This document shows positions 24,289-32,982 of a DNA stretch of 64,000 bases, piece by piece. Each line of letters starts with the position of its first letter. Position 1 is the first letter of the stretch. The notes beneath the pieces were generated by a model, which saw only the letters and a list, made by a program, of their open reading frames with translations, did not search any database and had not been told where the DNA came from. The DNA is from Colimorpha sp045222295 (lineage in GTDB: Bacteria > Bacteroidota > Bacteroidia > Bacteroidales > P3): contig JBGUXP010000021.1 in assembly GCA_045222295.1 (NCBI GenBank), positions 1 to 64,000 on the forward strand, read 5' to 3'. Position numbers and translations under genes: made by a program.

Positions 24289-24319
24289 TTTGTAGTTTGG
24301 GAAAAATGTAGTATCTTTG
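24289..24319 (+). promoter_or_regulatory. Promoter of pheT
   Basis: TTTG (24289-24292), 19-bp spacer, TATCTTTG (24312-24319); a 40-nt leader to the ATG at 24368. Confidence 0.8.
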
Positions 24320-24367
24320 CAGATTAATGCAAGGAGTATATTTTATTGATAATAAACTGATACATAT

Positions 24368-26878
24368 ATGAATATTTCTTTTGATTGGCTTAAACAGTAT
24401 GTGGATATTGAGGGGATGAGCCCTCAGGAACTGGACGACCTGCTGACGTTCTCCGGCTTGGAGGTGGACAGCAAGGAGAAGGTGGAGACCATCAAGGGCG
24501 GTCTGGAGCATGTGGTGATAGCACAGGTGCTCACCTGTGAGCCGCACCCCGACAGCGACCACCTGCACCTGACCACCGTCGACGTGGGAACGGGTACGCC
24601 GCTGAATATCGTCTGCGGCGCCCCCAACGTGGCCGCCGGACAGAAGGTGGTGTGCGCCCAGATTGGTACCAAGATTTACACTTCCGACACGGAATACTAC
24701 GAGATTAAGAAAGGCAAGCTGCGCGGCGCCGTCAGCGAGGGTATGCTCTGCGCTGCCGACGAACTGCAGCTGGGCACCGACCACGCCGGCATCATGGTGC
24801 TGCCCGACGACGCCCCCGTCGGAATGCCCGCCAAGGAATACTTCCATGTGCAGGATGATTGGCTGTTTGAGGTGGCTATCACCGCCAACCGCATGGACGC
24901 CATTTCGCATATCGGCGTGGCACGCGACGTGGTGGCTGTCCGCAATACCCGCGAGGGAAAACAACTGAAGATACAGTGGCCGGAGGCTCCGGCATTTCCG
25001 GAAACTCCGGATTGTCCGGAGGCCATCAAGGTTACCGTCGAGGATGCCAACCTCTGCCCGCGCTATACCGGCATCACGTTGCGCAATGTGAAGGTAGGGG
25101 AGAGCCCCGAATGGCTGCAGAACCGCCTGCGCACCGTGGGTCTGCGTCCTATCAACAACGTGGTCGACGTGACCAACTTCGTCATGATGGAGGTGGGTCA
25201 GCCGCTGCACGCCTTCGACGCCGACCAGATCACTGGTGGCCACGTGATAGTGAAAACCCTGCCGCAGGGCACCAAGTTCGTCACCCTCGACGGCGTGGAG
25301 CGCACGCTCGACGCCCGCGACCTGATGATTTGCAATGAGCAAGAGGGTATGTGCATCGCCGGCGTCTTCGGTGGACTGAAGAGCGGCACCACCATGGAGA
25401 CCAAGAACGTCTTCCTCGAGAGCGCCTTCTTCAATCCCGTCAGCATCCGCAAGACCAGCCAGCGCCACACGCTGAAGACCGACGCCAGCTACCGCTACGA
25501 GCGCACCTGCGACCCCAACATCACCGTGTGGGCGTTGCGCCGCGCCGTGAAGCTCATCCAGGAGCTCGCCGGCGGTGAGGTTTGCGGCCAGATGGTGGAC
25601 CTCTACCCGAAGCCCATCGAGCGCCCGACGGTGGAGGTGAACTTCCGCCGCATGTTCGACCTCGTGGGTCAGGACATCCCGCTGGAGGCTGTCCGCACCG
25701 CCCTCAAGTCGCTGGATATCGAAATCGTCAACGAGACCGCCGAAGGCATGACCCTGAAGGTACCCACCTGCAAGGCCGACGTTACCCGCGAGTGCGACAT
25801 CGTGGAGGAAATCATGCGCATCTACGGCTACAACAACATCCATATCGGTGACACCGTCAACAGCTGCCTGTCGTATGGCAAGAAGCCCGACCCGCGCAAG
25901 CTGAAGAATGCCGTCAGCGACTACCTCACCGACAACGGCTTCAGCGAGATTATGAACAACTCGCTGACCAAGAGCGAATACTACGACCGCGTGCCCGCGG
26001 AGGGCGATAAGGCTGACGCAAATCCCGACTTCCCCGCCGACCGCTGCATCCCCATCATCAACCCCCTCTCCAAGGAACTCAACGTCATGCGCCAGACGCT
26101 GCTCTACAGCGGCCTGGAGTGCATCGCCCGCAATATCAACTTCAGGATTCTCGATCAGAAGCTGTACGAGTTCGGTCACACGTATGTGAAGACCGACGAG
26201 GCTGACAATCAGGAACTGCCGGTTACAAAGAGGTTCTCCGAGACCGAGCACGTCAGCATCTTCATGACTGGCAACATGACCCCCGAGAGCTGGAAGATGA
26301 AAGCCGCCGAGACCGACTTCTTCTACCTCAAGGCCTACGTCATGGACATCCTGCACCGCATGCGCGTCAATATGGGCCGCGTGGAGATGGTGCCGTCGCA
26401 GTACAAGTTCTTCGCCGAAGGCCTCGATATAGTGCAGCGCGACAGCAAGAAGCTGCTGGGCACCATCGGTCGCATAGGCCGCGAGACCCTCAAGAAGATG
26501 GACATCAAGCAGCCCGTCTATTATGCCGACCTCAACTGGACGCTCCTCCTCAAGCAGTACCCCACCAAAGAGGTGCAGTACCAGGAGGTGGCCAAGTTCC
26601 CCGAGGTGCGGCGCGACCTCGCCCTCGTCTTGCGCAAGGACATCACCTTCGCCCAGGTCGAGCAGGCCGCCATGCAGTGCGAGAAGAAACTGCTCAAGCG
26701 CGTCAGCCTCTTCGACGTCTACGAAGGCAAAGGCATCGCCGACGGCTTCAAGTCGTATGCCGTCAGCTTCATCCTGCAGGACAAGGACAAGACCCTCGCC
26801 GACAAACAGATCGAGGCCACCATGTCCAAGATCCAGAAGACCCTCGAAACGCAGCTCGGCGCCAAGATTCGCGGATAA
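24368..26878 (+). CDS. pheT: Phenylalanine-tRNA ligase beta subunit
   Basis: 836 residues, the usual length of ~800 or slightly more. In order: N-terminal tRNA-binding EMAP-like domain (HVVIAQVLTCEPHPDSDHLH, then NIVCGAPNV), B3/B4 editing domain (GITLRNVKV, VDVTNFVMMEVGQPLHAFDA), B5 domain, catalytic-like core, and C-terminal ferredoxin-fold anticodon-binding domain (KFPEVRRDLALVLRKDITFA). Joins with PheS, not encoded here, to charge tRNA-Phe and edit Tyr-tRNA-Phe. At about residues 204-219 the chain reads PEAPAFPETPDCPEA, encoded by repeated tccgga words (24980-25022), a likely in-frame repeat expansion between domains. Confidence 0.96.
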   Translation: MNISFDWLKQYVDIEGMSPQELDDLLTFSGLEVDSKEKVETIKGGLEHVVIAQVLTCEPHPDSDHLHLTTVDVGTGTPLNIVCGAPNVAAGQKVVCAQIGTKIYTSDTEYYEIKKGKLRGAVSEGMLCAADELQLGTDHAGIMVLPDDAPVGMPAKEYFHVQDDWLFEVAITANRMDAISHIGVARDVVAVRNTREGKQLKIQWPEAPAFPETPDCPEAIKVTVEDANLCPRYTGITLRNVKVGESPEWLQNRLRTVGLRPINNVVDVTNFVMMEVGQPLHAFDADQITGGHVIVKTLPQGTKFVTLDGVERTLDARDLMICNEQEGMCIAGVFGGLKSGTTMETKNVFLESAFFNPVSIRKTSQRHTLKTDASYRYERTCDPNITVWALRRAVKLIQELAGGEVCGQMVDLYPKPIERPTVEVNFRRMFDLVGQDIPLEAVRTALKSLDIEIVNETAEGMTLKVPTCKADVTRECDIVEEIMRIYGYNNIHIGDTVNSCLSYGKKPDPRKLKNAVSDYLTDNGFSEIMNNSLTKSEYYDRVPAEGDKADANPDFPADRCIPIINPLSKELNVMRQTLLYSGLECIARNINFRILDQKLYEFGHTYVKTDEADNQELPVTKRFSETEHVSIFMTGNMTPESWKMKAAETDFFYLKAYVMDILHRMRVNMGRVEMVPSQYKFFAEGLDIVQRDSKKLLGTIGRIGRETLKKMDIKQPVYYADLNWTLLLKQYPTKEVQYQEVAKFPEVRRDLALVLRKDITFAQVEQAAMQCEKKLLKRVSLFDVYEGKGIADGFKSYAVSFILQDKDKTLADKQIEATMSKIQKTLETQLGAKIRG

Positions 26879-26902
26879 AAAGAAGTCCCGTATGGGACAC
26901 TA

Positions 26903-26944
26903 AAAAATCCCGATGGGACTTTCCAATTTCCCATCGGGATTTTG
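26903..26944. terminator. Bidirectional terminator between pheT and minus-strand lipoprotein
   Basis: atcccgatggg (26907-26917) pairs with cccatcgggat (26930-26940), with A-run before and T-run after, so it can end transcription from both sides. Confidence 0.8.
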
Positions 26945-26974
26945 CAAAATCCCGTGGGGAAATTTTTGACGATT

Positions 26975-27505
26975 TTAATACTGTCTATTCAGTTGATAGA
27001 CTCCATTGACTCTTTCATCAGGAAAATCTTTGATAACAATATTGCCATTCTTTTTTAATTCCAATTTTCCACATTCATGCATCTTGTCATCACCCCTCGG
27101 ATAATACCTGAGGCTACTAAAATGGTATAAATTATTACCATTTGCAGTAAACAAATAGCAATCACCCCCAAAAAGAGCAGAATAGTTGCCTCGGTAATCA
27201 TGAACTTCAGTAGGAATACTTATCTTTAAATAAAACCAGTAGCCATCAAGTTTGACATGGCTTGGAATATTGTATTTACTAAATTCCAATGTTTTATAAT
27301 TTGTAGAAATTGTAATATGTGAAATCGGATCATATGGTTCTACTTTCTTCCATTCACAATTTTCAGGTAGTTTTACTCCTTCGGATTTTATTTCAACGTC
27401 AGTTGTCTCGGTTTCTTGAGATGATAAAAAACCATCACCTTCTCCATTTTTACAAGCGACAAATAAAACCAAGAGAAAGGACAATAGAATTTTTGTTGTT
27501 CTCAT
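26975..27505 (-). CDS. Putative lipoprotein, unknown function
   Basis: 176 residues. RTTKILLSFLLVLFVAC is a lipoprotein signal with lipobox FVAC. The mature part has aromatic-rich beta segments (WFYLKISIPTEVHDYRGNYS, ALFGGDCYLFTANG) and a C-terminal GKLELKKNGNIVIKDF. No family recognised. It overlaps the upstream gene by ATGA (4 bp) and, unusually for this genome, has a Shine-Dalgarno-like aaaggagg shortly before the ATG. AT-rich, so probably acquired together with the upstream gene. Confidence 0.75.
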   Translation of the reverse strand: MRTTKILLSFLLVLFVACKNGEGDGFLSSQETETTDVEIKSEGVKLPENCEWKKVEPYDPISHITISTNYKTLEFSKYNIPSHVKLDGYWFYLKISIPTEVHDYRGNYSALFGGDCYLFTANGNNLYHFSSLRYYPRGDDKMHECGKLELKKNGNIVIKDFPDERVNGVYQLNRQY

Positions 27506-27834
27506 TTTAAACCTCCTTTCTCCTCACAATAGGCTCGACAAAGGGCGGGAACGCTCGGCGAGAAATAATGGTTTTTCAAATGGCTGTAGTTTGTTACGAT
27601 GTGCCGACGTTCTGGCGCGGTGCGGTCAATAACTTCGCACACATAATCCCAATAAACGCGGTCAAGATTGGCTTGTCCTCCGTTTTTGCCAACAATGTGG
27701 ATGGTGTCCGCATCTGGGGCAGATGCATCGATGTAACTCCGCCGTCCAAGAGTGGGTACTCGTCTTGGCTTTTTGAGCCATTTCACCATTTCGTCAAACG
27801 TTACAGAGCGAAACGGTTTCGGTTGCTGTTTCAT
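27502..27834 (-). CDS. Hypothetical small protein
   Basis: 110 residues, soluble. It has a basic start (QQPKPFRSVTFDEMVKWLKK) and an acidic middle with TIHIVGKNGGQANLDRVYWDY. I do not recognise a family; DNA- or protein-binding is possible. It overlaps the lipoprotein gene by 4 bp and is preceded by a ~250-nt leader running from the minus-strand promoter at 28086-28116, which is long for a small gene and may itself be structured or encode a short peptide. Confidence 0.65.
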   Translation of the reverse strand: MKQQPKPFRSVTFDEMVKWLKKPRRVPTLGRRSYIDASAPDADTIHIVGKNGGQANLDRVYWDYVCEVIDRTAPERRHIVTNYSHLKNHYFSPSVPALCRAYCEEKGGLK

Positions 27835-28085
27835 GCTTTTTGAGTATTAGTTTACGCCTACTCTTTTTACGGTTTTCGGCACCTCCGTATAAACAAGAAG
27901 CGTGGTCTGTACACCACGTCTTTTGATGGAGGTTGTAGGAAATACCTTTGCGGAAGATGTAGTAATAACAGCCCACGCTATAATAGCGAGAACCATTATA
28001 CTGTCTTGCCGCTGTGAGTTTCCTACATTCCCATCAACAAGAACGCGCATAACGCTTCGTTGCGATTTCCTTCTGAAATCGACTG
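27835..28085 (-). other. Long leader of the 27834 gene; possible small peptide or conserved RNA
   Basis: A 67-codon frame (28050 to 27847, starting MRVLVDGNVGNSQ) begins 36 nt after the promoter -7 box and ends 12 bp before the next ATG. It could be a leader peptide, but its composition is not convincing (low-hydrophobicity mix, overlapping second frame of similar length). The stretch may instead be a non-coding leader. I cannot decide from sequence. Confidence 0.35.
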
Positions 28086-28116
28086 CAAAGATACGACATT
28101 TCTGTGACGTGGCAAA
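28086..28116 (-). promoter_or_regulatory. Minus-strand promoter for the 27834-26975 genes
   Basis: On the minus strand TTTG (28113-28116), 19-bp spacer, TATCTTTG (28086-28093), an exact consensus match. Confidence 0.8.
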
Positions 28117-28139
28117 ATTTATTTTGCATAGGGTGGGGA

Positions 28140-28375
28140 AATGATTAATAGAAAACTCCTACGGAGTAGGGAAGGAGGCTGTTTTGTGAATTGCTATTAA
28201 AAGGAAGCTCCTACGGAGCATCTGGCTGTAATATAATAGAGACTTTACGGAGCATTTACGCCGTAGGCGTTTTCTTTTCATAGGTCATCGTTTCCACACA
28301 TCTCCCATTCATTCTCCGTTAGGAGATTTCTTTTTACTATTTATATAATATTTAATAACTCTTTGCGTTAATTAT
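28140..28375. repeat. Intergenic CTCCTACGGAG palindrome repeats
   Basis: ctcctacggag occurs at 28156-28166 and 28208-28218, with related tttacggagc and acgccgtaggcg further on and a tctccgttaggaga hairpin near 28314. Typical short palindromic intergenic repeats. No clear promoter for the 28376 gene. Confidence 0.6.
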
Positions 28376-28912
28376 ATGATGCAAGGCTTGGAGCAATACG
28401 ATGTGAAGCTGCTGCTGGCGCTGGTGAAGAGCGTCGGCGGGCGGACGGATTTCTTCAAGGTGCTGGTGGAGGGGCCGCACCCGGAGTTGGCGGCTTTCAG
28501 CAACGCCATCCGCGGCGACGACGACGCCATGGTGTGGCTCTTCAAGCACAACTTCGCCTGGCTGGCCATCCTCAGCAACGCCTGCGACGGAGACGAGAAG
28601 GCTATCGACTGGGTCCGCAACGGCCTCACTCCCGTCAACCTCCGCTTCGCCCTGGCCTGCCAGCACGACGTGGACTCGCTGAAGTGGCTCTACAAGAACA
28701 AGCTCGGCGTGCTGTTGATGCTCGTCCGTGAGGTGGAGAAGTTTCTCAAATACCAGGAGAAGGAATATGCCTGGCCCTACGTGATGCACTTCGGCGGACA
28801 CTACCGCGCCATGATGGATTTAGAAGAGTGGAAACAAAATAAAAAAGACAATGATAAAGAACAACAAACCGAACAAGGAGAACAAAGAGGAGAAGAAGAC
28901 CAGAGAGGGTAG
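28376..28912 (+). CDS. Hypothetical soluble protein upstream of pseudouridine synthase
   Basis: 178 residues, mostly helical, without signal peptide. Repeated motifs AMVWLFKHNFAWLAILSNAC, AIDWVRNGL and SLKWLYKNKLGVLLMLVREV look like diverged ankyrin/HEAT-type helical repeats, each ending in a hydrophobic helix. The last ~25 residues are very Glu/Gln-rich (KEQQTEQGEQRGEEDQ) because they overlap, in another frame, the basic start of the next gene by 62 bp. The start could also be the second Met. Translational coupling with the pseudouridine synthase is likely. Function unknown. Confidence 0.65.
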   Translation: MMQGLEQYDVKLLLALVKSVGGRTDFFKVLVEGPHPELAAFSNAIRGDDDAMVWLFKHNFAWLAILSNACDGDEKAIDWVRNGLTPVNLRFALACQHDVDSLKWLYKNKLGVLLMLVREVEKFLKYQEKEYAWPYVMHFGGHYRAMMDLEEWKQNKKDNDKEQQTEQGEQRGEEDQRG

Positions 28913-29747
28913 ACCTGTTAGAGAATCTAGATTTTCTAGAGAGTCTAGAGATTCTAGACCTGCTAGAAGAGGCACCCGCCCGGCGGGCAAAAAGCCCACA
29001 ATGCAGAAACCCAAGGAGCCGCATCCCGAAGGTGCTATGCGTCTCAACAAGTATATCGCCCATGCAGGCATCTGCTCGCGCCGCGAGGCCGACGAACTCA
29101 TCGCCGCCGGCAGCGTGAAGGTGAACGGCAAGGTGGTCACCGAGATGGGCTATCAGGTGCTGCCCGGCGACGAGGTCAGCTACGGCGGCGAGAAGCTCCG
29201 ATCGGAGAAACTGCGCTACTTCCTCCTCAACAAGCCCAAGGGATTCATCACCACCACTGACGACCCTCAGGAGCGCCGCACGGTGATGATGCTCATGGAT
29301 GGCTGCTGCGCCGAGCGCATCTACCCCGTCGGCCGCCTCGACCGTGCCACCACCGGCCTGCTGCTCTTCACCAACGACGGCGAACTAGCTAAGCGCCTCA
29401 CGCACCCCTCCACGCAGGTCTACAAAATCTACCAGGTGGAGCTCAACAAGCCTGTCACCAAGGAGGATATGAAAAAGCTTTTGGAGGGCATCGAGCTGGA
29501 AGACGGCCCCATGCATGTGGATGATATTCAGTATGCTGCCACCGGAGGCACCATCGACAAACGTGTTGTGGGTGTGGAGCTGCACAGTGGCCGCAACCGC
29601 ATCGTGCGCCGCCTCTTTGAGGCCCTCGGCTACGAGGTCCACAAGCTCGACCGCGTCGTCTTCGCAGGCCTCACCAAGAAAGACCTCCCCCGTGGCCGCT
29701 GGCGTGAACTGACTGAGAAGGAGGTCGGCTTCCTCAAAATGATTTGA
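28851..29747 (+). CDS. rRNA pseudouridine synthase, RluB/RluE/RluF type
   Basis: 298 residues. A basic, disordered N-terminal tail (~60 residues) precedes the S4 RNA-binding domain (MRLNKYIAHAGICSRREADE, LIAAGSVKVNG) and the RsuA-type catalytic domain, with catalytic Asp in GRLDRATTGLLLFTNDGEL and later GVELHSGRNRIVRRLFEALG. It isomerises a uridine in rRNA. In the tail RESRFSRESRDSR is encoded by tctaga/attctaga word repeats (28920-28965), consistent with low-complexity expansion. Overlap of 62 bp with the upstream hypothetical gene. Confidence 0.9.
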   Translation: MIKNNKPNKENKEEKKTREGRPVRESRFSRESRDSRPARRGTRPAGKKPTMQKPKEPHPEGAMRLNKYIAHAGICSRREADELIAAGSVKVNGKVVTEMGYQVLPGDEVSYGGEKLRSEKLRYFLLNKPKGFITTTDDPQERRTVMMLMDGCCAERIYPVGRLDRATTGLLLFTNDGELAKRLTHPSTQVYKIYQVELNKPVTKEDMKKLLEGIELEDGPMHVDDIQYAATGGTIDKRVVGVELHSGRNRIVRRLFEALGYEVHKLDRVVFAGLTKKDLPRGRWRELTEKEVGFLKMI

Positions 29748-29787
29748 GAAAGCCAGCTGCTTGCCTAAAGATGAAATAATCTATCTC

Positions 29788-30246
29788 ATGAGTTATATTC
29801 TAGCACTTGTAGACAAAAGGTTAAATTACTCTTTCAAGGTTTTTCAGAAGAAATACAGTTGCCTTGATGGATGCAATGATTATCATAGATGTTCTCCACG
29901 CCTGCAAAGCCTATTTCTTGAATTAAAGGATATTGTACGCCCATTGAATGGTGAGTATTCGGTGGCGGACGATGATGTGGATACAGGTAAATATCTTGAT
30001 TCGGAATATGTGTTTGGTAAGGATGTGATTTGGATAGAGTGTGCTTCCTCGGACGTGCAGAATGTTTTTGGAGAAGTAATGGCGATTGCCCAAAAACACA
30101 AGGTTGTTTTGTACGACATTGATGGTGGACGGGCGATACTCTCCAACGGGAGGGTAATCAATAAGAAGACGGATAGAACTAGAGAATGGATAGTTGCTTT
30201 GGGAATCGCCGTTGCATTGATTGTCTCGATGTTATTTCGAAAATGA
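29788..30246 (+). CDS. Hypothetical tail-anchored membrane protein
   Basis: 152 residues from ATG 29788 (the frame extends to a TTG at 29761 just after rluB, less likely). Soluble N-terminal part with Cys/His cluster KKYSCLDGCNDYHRCSPR and beta segments (VIWIECASS, HKVVLYDIDGGRAILSNGR), then one C-terminal membrane segment (WIVALGIAVALIVSMLF) with only a short tail. So probably a cytoplasmic domain anchored in the inner membrane. AT-richer than its neighbours; 6 bp before the next small membrane-protein gene. Family not recognised. Confidence 0.65.
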   Translation: MSYILALVDKRLNYSFKVFQKKYSCLDGCNDYHRCSPRLQSLFLELKDIVRPLNGEYSVADDDVDTGKYLDSEYVFGKDVIWIECASSDVQNVFGEVMAIAQKHKVVLYDIDGGRAILSNGRVINKKTDRTREWIVALGIAVALIVSMLFRK

Positions 30247-30252
30247 TTTTTA

Positions 30253-30666
30253 ATGCCCCACAACCTAAATCGTCGCCCTGATTATCCGTTGGAGACACAA
30301 AGAATCAAGTCACGGAAGCTCATTCCTTTTAAGTGCATCTTCCGAGGCATCTTACGTTGGTTGCCACTGTGGGTACCGATCGTATTTCTGATAGGGTTGC
30401 TTACTCCCCAGTTTATGGACGATTATCGTCTGGGGTGCAGTCATGCCCTGACGACAGCGCATGTCAAGAGAGTGTATAAAGGAACTGGTAGGAATCGTGC
30501 GAAGATGGTCGAATATTATTTTTGTGTTGGAAACGAGTGGTATCATGGAAGGACCTCACCTCCCGACTCTATTTGGGCCAATCTCCAACCTCACGACCCC
30601 TTCGAAATAGTCTATGAGACCGATAATCCCAGCAACAGTAACTGGGCAGGATACTATAAAGAATAA
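30253..30666 (+). CDS. Hypothetical single-pass membrane protein
   Basis: 137 residues: basic N-terminal segment (RIKSRKLIPFKCIFRGILRW), one membrane span (LPLWVPIVFLIGLLTP), then a ~80-residue domain, probably outside, with AHVKRVYKGTGRNRAKMVEY and FEIVYETDNPSNSNWAGYY. The latter part resembles small beta-barrel-type domains of DUF3592-like membrane proteins, but I am unsure. Follows the previous small membrane-protein gene by 6 bp and likely shares its transcript. Confidence 0.6.
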   Translation: MPHNLNRRPDYPLETQRIKSRKLIPFKCIFRGILRWLPLWVPIVFLIGLLTPQFMDDYRLGCSHALTTAHVKRVYKGTGRNRAKMVEYYFCVGNEWYHGRTSPPDSIWANLQPHDPFEIVYETDNPSNSNWAGYYKE

Positions 30667-30746
30667 AAACAGGCTCATTCCATCTTTGCAAGATTATTTT
30701 GCTGTTATATATAATAATTCATTTTTTAATACGTTATGAAAAAAAT

Positions 30747-31418
30747 ATGATTGCAGAGAACATAGAAAAGATTCGCGCGGAGCTACCTGCTGGTGTGAAA
30801 CTGGTGGCGGTCTCGAAAATTAAGCCTGTGGAGGACATCATGGAGGCCTACAATGCCGGCCAGCGTGCCTTCGGCGAGAACTATGCCACCGAGCTCCGCG
30901 ATAAAGCCGCGGTGTTGCCCAAGGACATCGAGTGGCATTTCATCGGCCACCTGCAGGGCAAACAGTTGAAATATTATATCCCTTTCGTGAGCATGATTCA
31001 TGGCGTGGACAGTTTCGAGCACCTCGAGGAGGTGGAGAAGGCTGCCGCCAAGGTTGACCGTGTGGTTGACGTGTTGCTGCAAGTGCATGTGGCAAAGGAA
31101 GAGACAAAATTTGGCTTCCTGCCAAATGAACTAGAGCATATAGAATATTCAGAACATCTAGAGCATACTAGAATCTGCGGTCTCATGGCCATGGCCAGTA
31201 ACACTTCCGACAAGGCTCGTGTCCGTGCCGACTTCCACGAAGCCAAGTGTATCTTCGACACCCTCAAGGCCGGAGTTTTCAAAGACAATACTGCTTTCTG
31301 TGTGCTATCCATGGGCATGAGCCACGACTGGCGTATCGCCATCGAGGAGGGGAGCACCCTTATCCGCCTCGGATCCTCTATCTTCGGTCCTCGCGACTAC
31401 AGTCTCCTTAAACATTAA
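30747..31418 (+). CDS. PLP homeostasis protein, YggS/PROSC family
   Basis: 223 residues from ATG 30747; the frame is open to 30699 but without family similarity. PLP lysine in KLVAVSKIKP, then GENYATELRDK, WHFIGHLQGKQLKYY, GLMAMAS, LSMGMSHDWRIAIEEGSTLI and RLGSSIFGPR are all signature blocks. It binds pyridoxal phosphate and keeps vitamin B6 and amino-acid pools balanced; no catalytic reaction is known. ELEHIEYSEHLEHTRICGL is encoded by a run of agagcata/ctagaa words, a mild low-complexity insert. Followed by yitT 26 bp downstream. Confidence 0.92.
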   Translation: MIAENIEKIRAELPAGVKLVAVSKIKPVEDIMEAYNAGQRAFGENYATELRDKAAVLPKDIEWHFIGHLQGKQLKYYIPFVSMIHGVDSFEHLEEVEKAAAKVDRVVDVLLQVHVAKEETKFGFLPNELEHIEYSEHLEHTRICGLMAMASNTSDKARVRADFHEAKCIFDTLKAGVFKDNTAFCVLSMGMSHDWRIAIEEGSTLIRLGSSIFGPRDYSLLKH

Positions 31419-31444
31419 ACTGTAAGCCTTAAACCATAAATAAT

Positions 31445-32341
31445 ATGCAAATTTTTCAGAAAAGCAAGCAAATCATCATGTCCTATGTCATTATCACCAT
31501 CGGACTGATGATTTACACCTTCGGTTGGTCGGCGTTCATGTTGCCGGCGAAGATTGTCGGAGGCGGCGTCAGTGGTATGTCTGCCATTATCTACTATGCC
31601 GCAGGCATCCACATTCCCATCGGTATTCTCAACCTTGTCTTCAACGGCATCCTTGTTGCCATAGGTTTCAAGATGCTAGGATCGAAATTTGGTGCCAACA
31701 CTATCTATGGTATTGCCATGTCGTCGGTGTTCTTCATCATGTGGCAGCAAGGTCTGCATGTGGAGAACCTCTTTATGCTGCCCGATGGTACTATGGAATT
31801 CGACCCCTTCATGTGCGCTATTATTGGCGGCGCCCTCTGCGGTTTGGGCATTGGCCTGAGCTTCATCATGGGAGGCAATACCGGCGGCACCGACATCATC
31901 GCCCTTATTGTCACCAAGTATTACAACATCTCTCCTGGCCGTGTTATCATGCTCATCGACATTGTCATCGTGGGTTGCTCCTACTTCGTCTCTGGCAAGC
32001 TGGGTAATGTGGTCTACGGCTATGTCGTCATGGGTGTCATGACCTATGTGCTCGACATGGTGCTTGATGGTAACAAGCAGTCGTACCAGATTATGGTCTT
32101 TTCGCAGAAGAACGAGGAAATCGGTGACACCGTGGCGCGTGAGGTGGGCCGTGGTGCCACGCTCCTCGATGCCGAAGGCTGCTACACCAAGCAGGGACAG
32201 AAGGTGCTCCTCATGATGGTGCACCGCACCGACAAGGCTCATGTCATGCAGATTATCCACCGCATCGACGAGAACGCCTTCATCAGCGTCAACAAGGCCC
32301 AGGGTGTCTATGGAAAAAACTTTGAAAAATTGAAACTATGA
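31445..32341 (+). CDS. YitT family integral membrane protein
   Basis: 298 residues. Five to six membrane segments (VIITIGLMIYTFGWSAFMLP, IIYYAAGIHIPIGILNLVF, and others) with conserved GGGVSGMSAI and FIMGGNTGGTDIIALIV, then a cytoplasmic DUF2179 domain at the C-terminus (SYQIMVFSQKNEEIGDTV, LLMMVHRTDKAHVMQII). The family is a transporter-like protein of unknown substrate. Overlaps rpe by ATGA, so the two and the following methyltransferase are translationally linked. Confidence 0.9.
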   Translation: MQIFQKSKQIIMSYVIITIGLMIYTFGWSAFMLPAKIVGGGVSGMSAIIYYAAGIHIPIGILNLVFNGILVAIGFKMLGSKFGANTIYGIAMSSVFFIMWQQGLHVENLFMLPDGTMEFDPFMCAIIGGALCGLGIGLSFIMGGNTGGTDIIALIVTKYYNISPGRVIMLIDIVIVGCSYFVSGKLGNVVYGYVVMGVMTYVLDMVLDGNKQSYQIMVFSQKNEEIGDTVAREVGRGATLLDAEGCYTKQGQKVLLMMVHRTDKAHVMQIIHRIDENAFISVNKAQGVYGKNFEKLKL

Positions 32342-32982
32342 AACTCATATCTCCTTCTTTGTTAAGTGCCGACTTCGGCAATCTCCAGCGCGACATCGAG
32401 ATGCTTAACGCCAGCGAGTGTGACTGGCTGCATGTCGACGTGATGGACGGCATCTTTGTGCCCAATATTTCTTTCGGACAGCCGATTGTGAAGCATATCA
32501 AGAAGCACGCCAAGAAACCCCTCGACGTGCATCTGATGATTATGGACCCCGGCCGCTATGTGCAGGACTTCCGTGATGCCGGTGCCGACATCCTCACCAT
32601 CCACTACGAGGCTTGTCATCATCATGACCGTGTGCTCCATGCCATCCATGATGCAGGCATGAAAGCGGGTGTGGTACTCAATCCCTCGTCGCCTGTCAGC
32701 CTGCTTGAGGACATTATCCAGGAGTGCGACCTTGTGCTGCTCATGAGTGTCAACCCCGGCTTCGGTGGTCAGAAGTTCATAGAGAACACCTACAACAAGG
32801 TACGTCAGTTGCGCGAGCTCTGCAACCGCAAGAATCCCAACTGTCTCATTGAGGTCGACGGTGGTGTGAATCTGCAGAATGCCCCGTTGCTTTTCGAGGC
32901 TGGTGCCGATGTCCTTGTGGCTGGCAATGCAGTCTTCAAGAGTGACGACCCGCAGAAGACAATTCACGACATGAAGCAATGA
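32338..32982 (+). CDS. rpe: Ribulose-phosphate 3-epimerase
   Basis: 214 residues, full length TIM barrel. LISPSLLSADFGNL, HVDVMDGIFVPNISFG, LDVHLMIMDPGRYV, MSVNPGFGGQKFIENTY and IEVDGGVNLQNA carry the metal-binding His/Asp residues and phosphate loop. Interconverts ribulose-5-phosphate and xylulose-5-phosphate in the pentose phosphate pathway. Overlaps both neighbours by 4 bp (ATGA). Confidence 0.97.
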   Translation: MKLISPSLLSADFGNLQRDIEMLNASECDWLHVDVMDGIFVPNISFGQPIVKHIKKHAKKPLDVHLMIMDPGRYVQDFRDAGADILTIHYEACHHHDRVLHAIHDAGMKAGVVLNPSSPVSLLEDIIQECDLVLLMSVNPGFGGQKFIENTYNKVRQLRELCNRKNPNCLIEVDGGVNLQNAPLLFEAGADVLVAGNAVFKSDDPQKTIHDMKQ

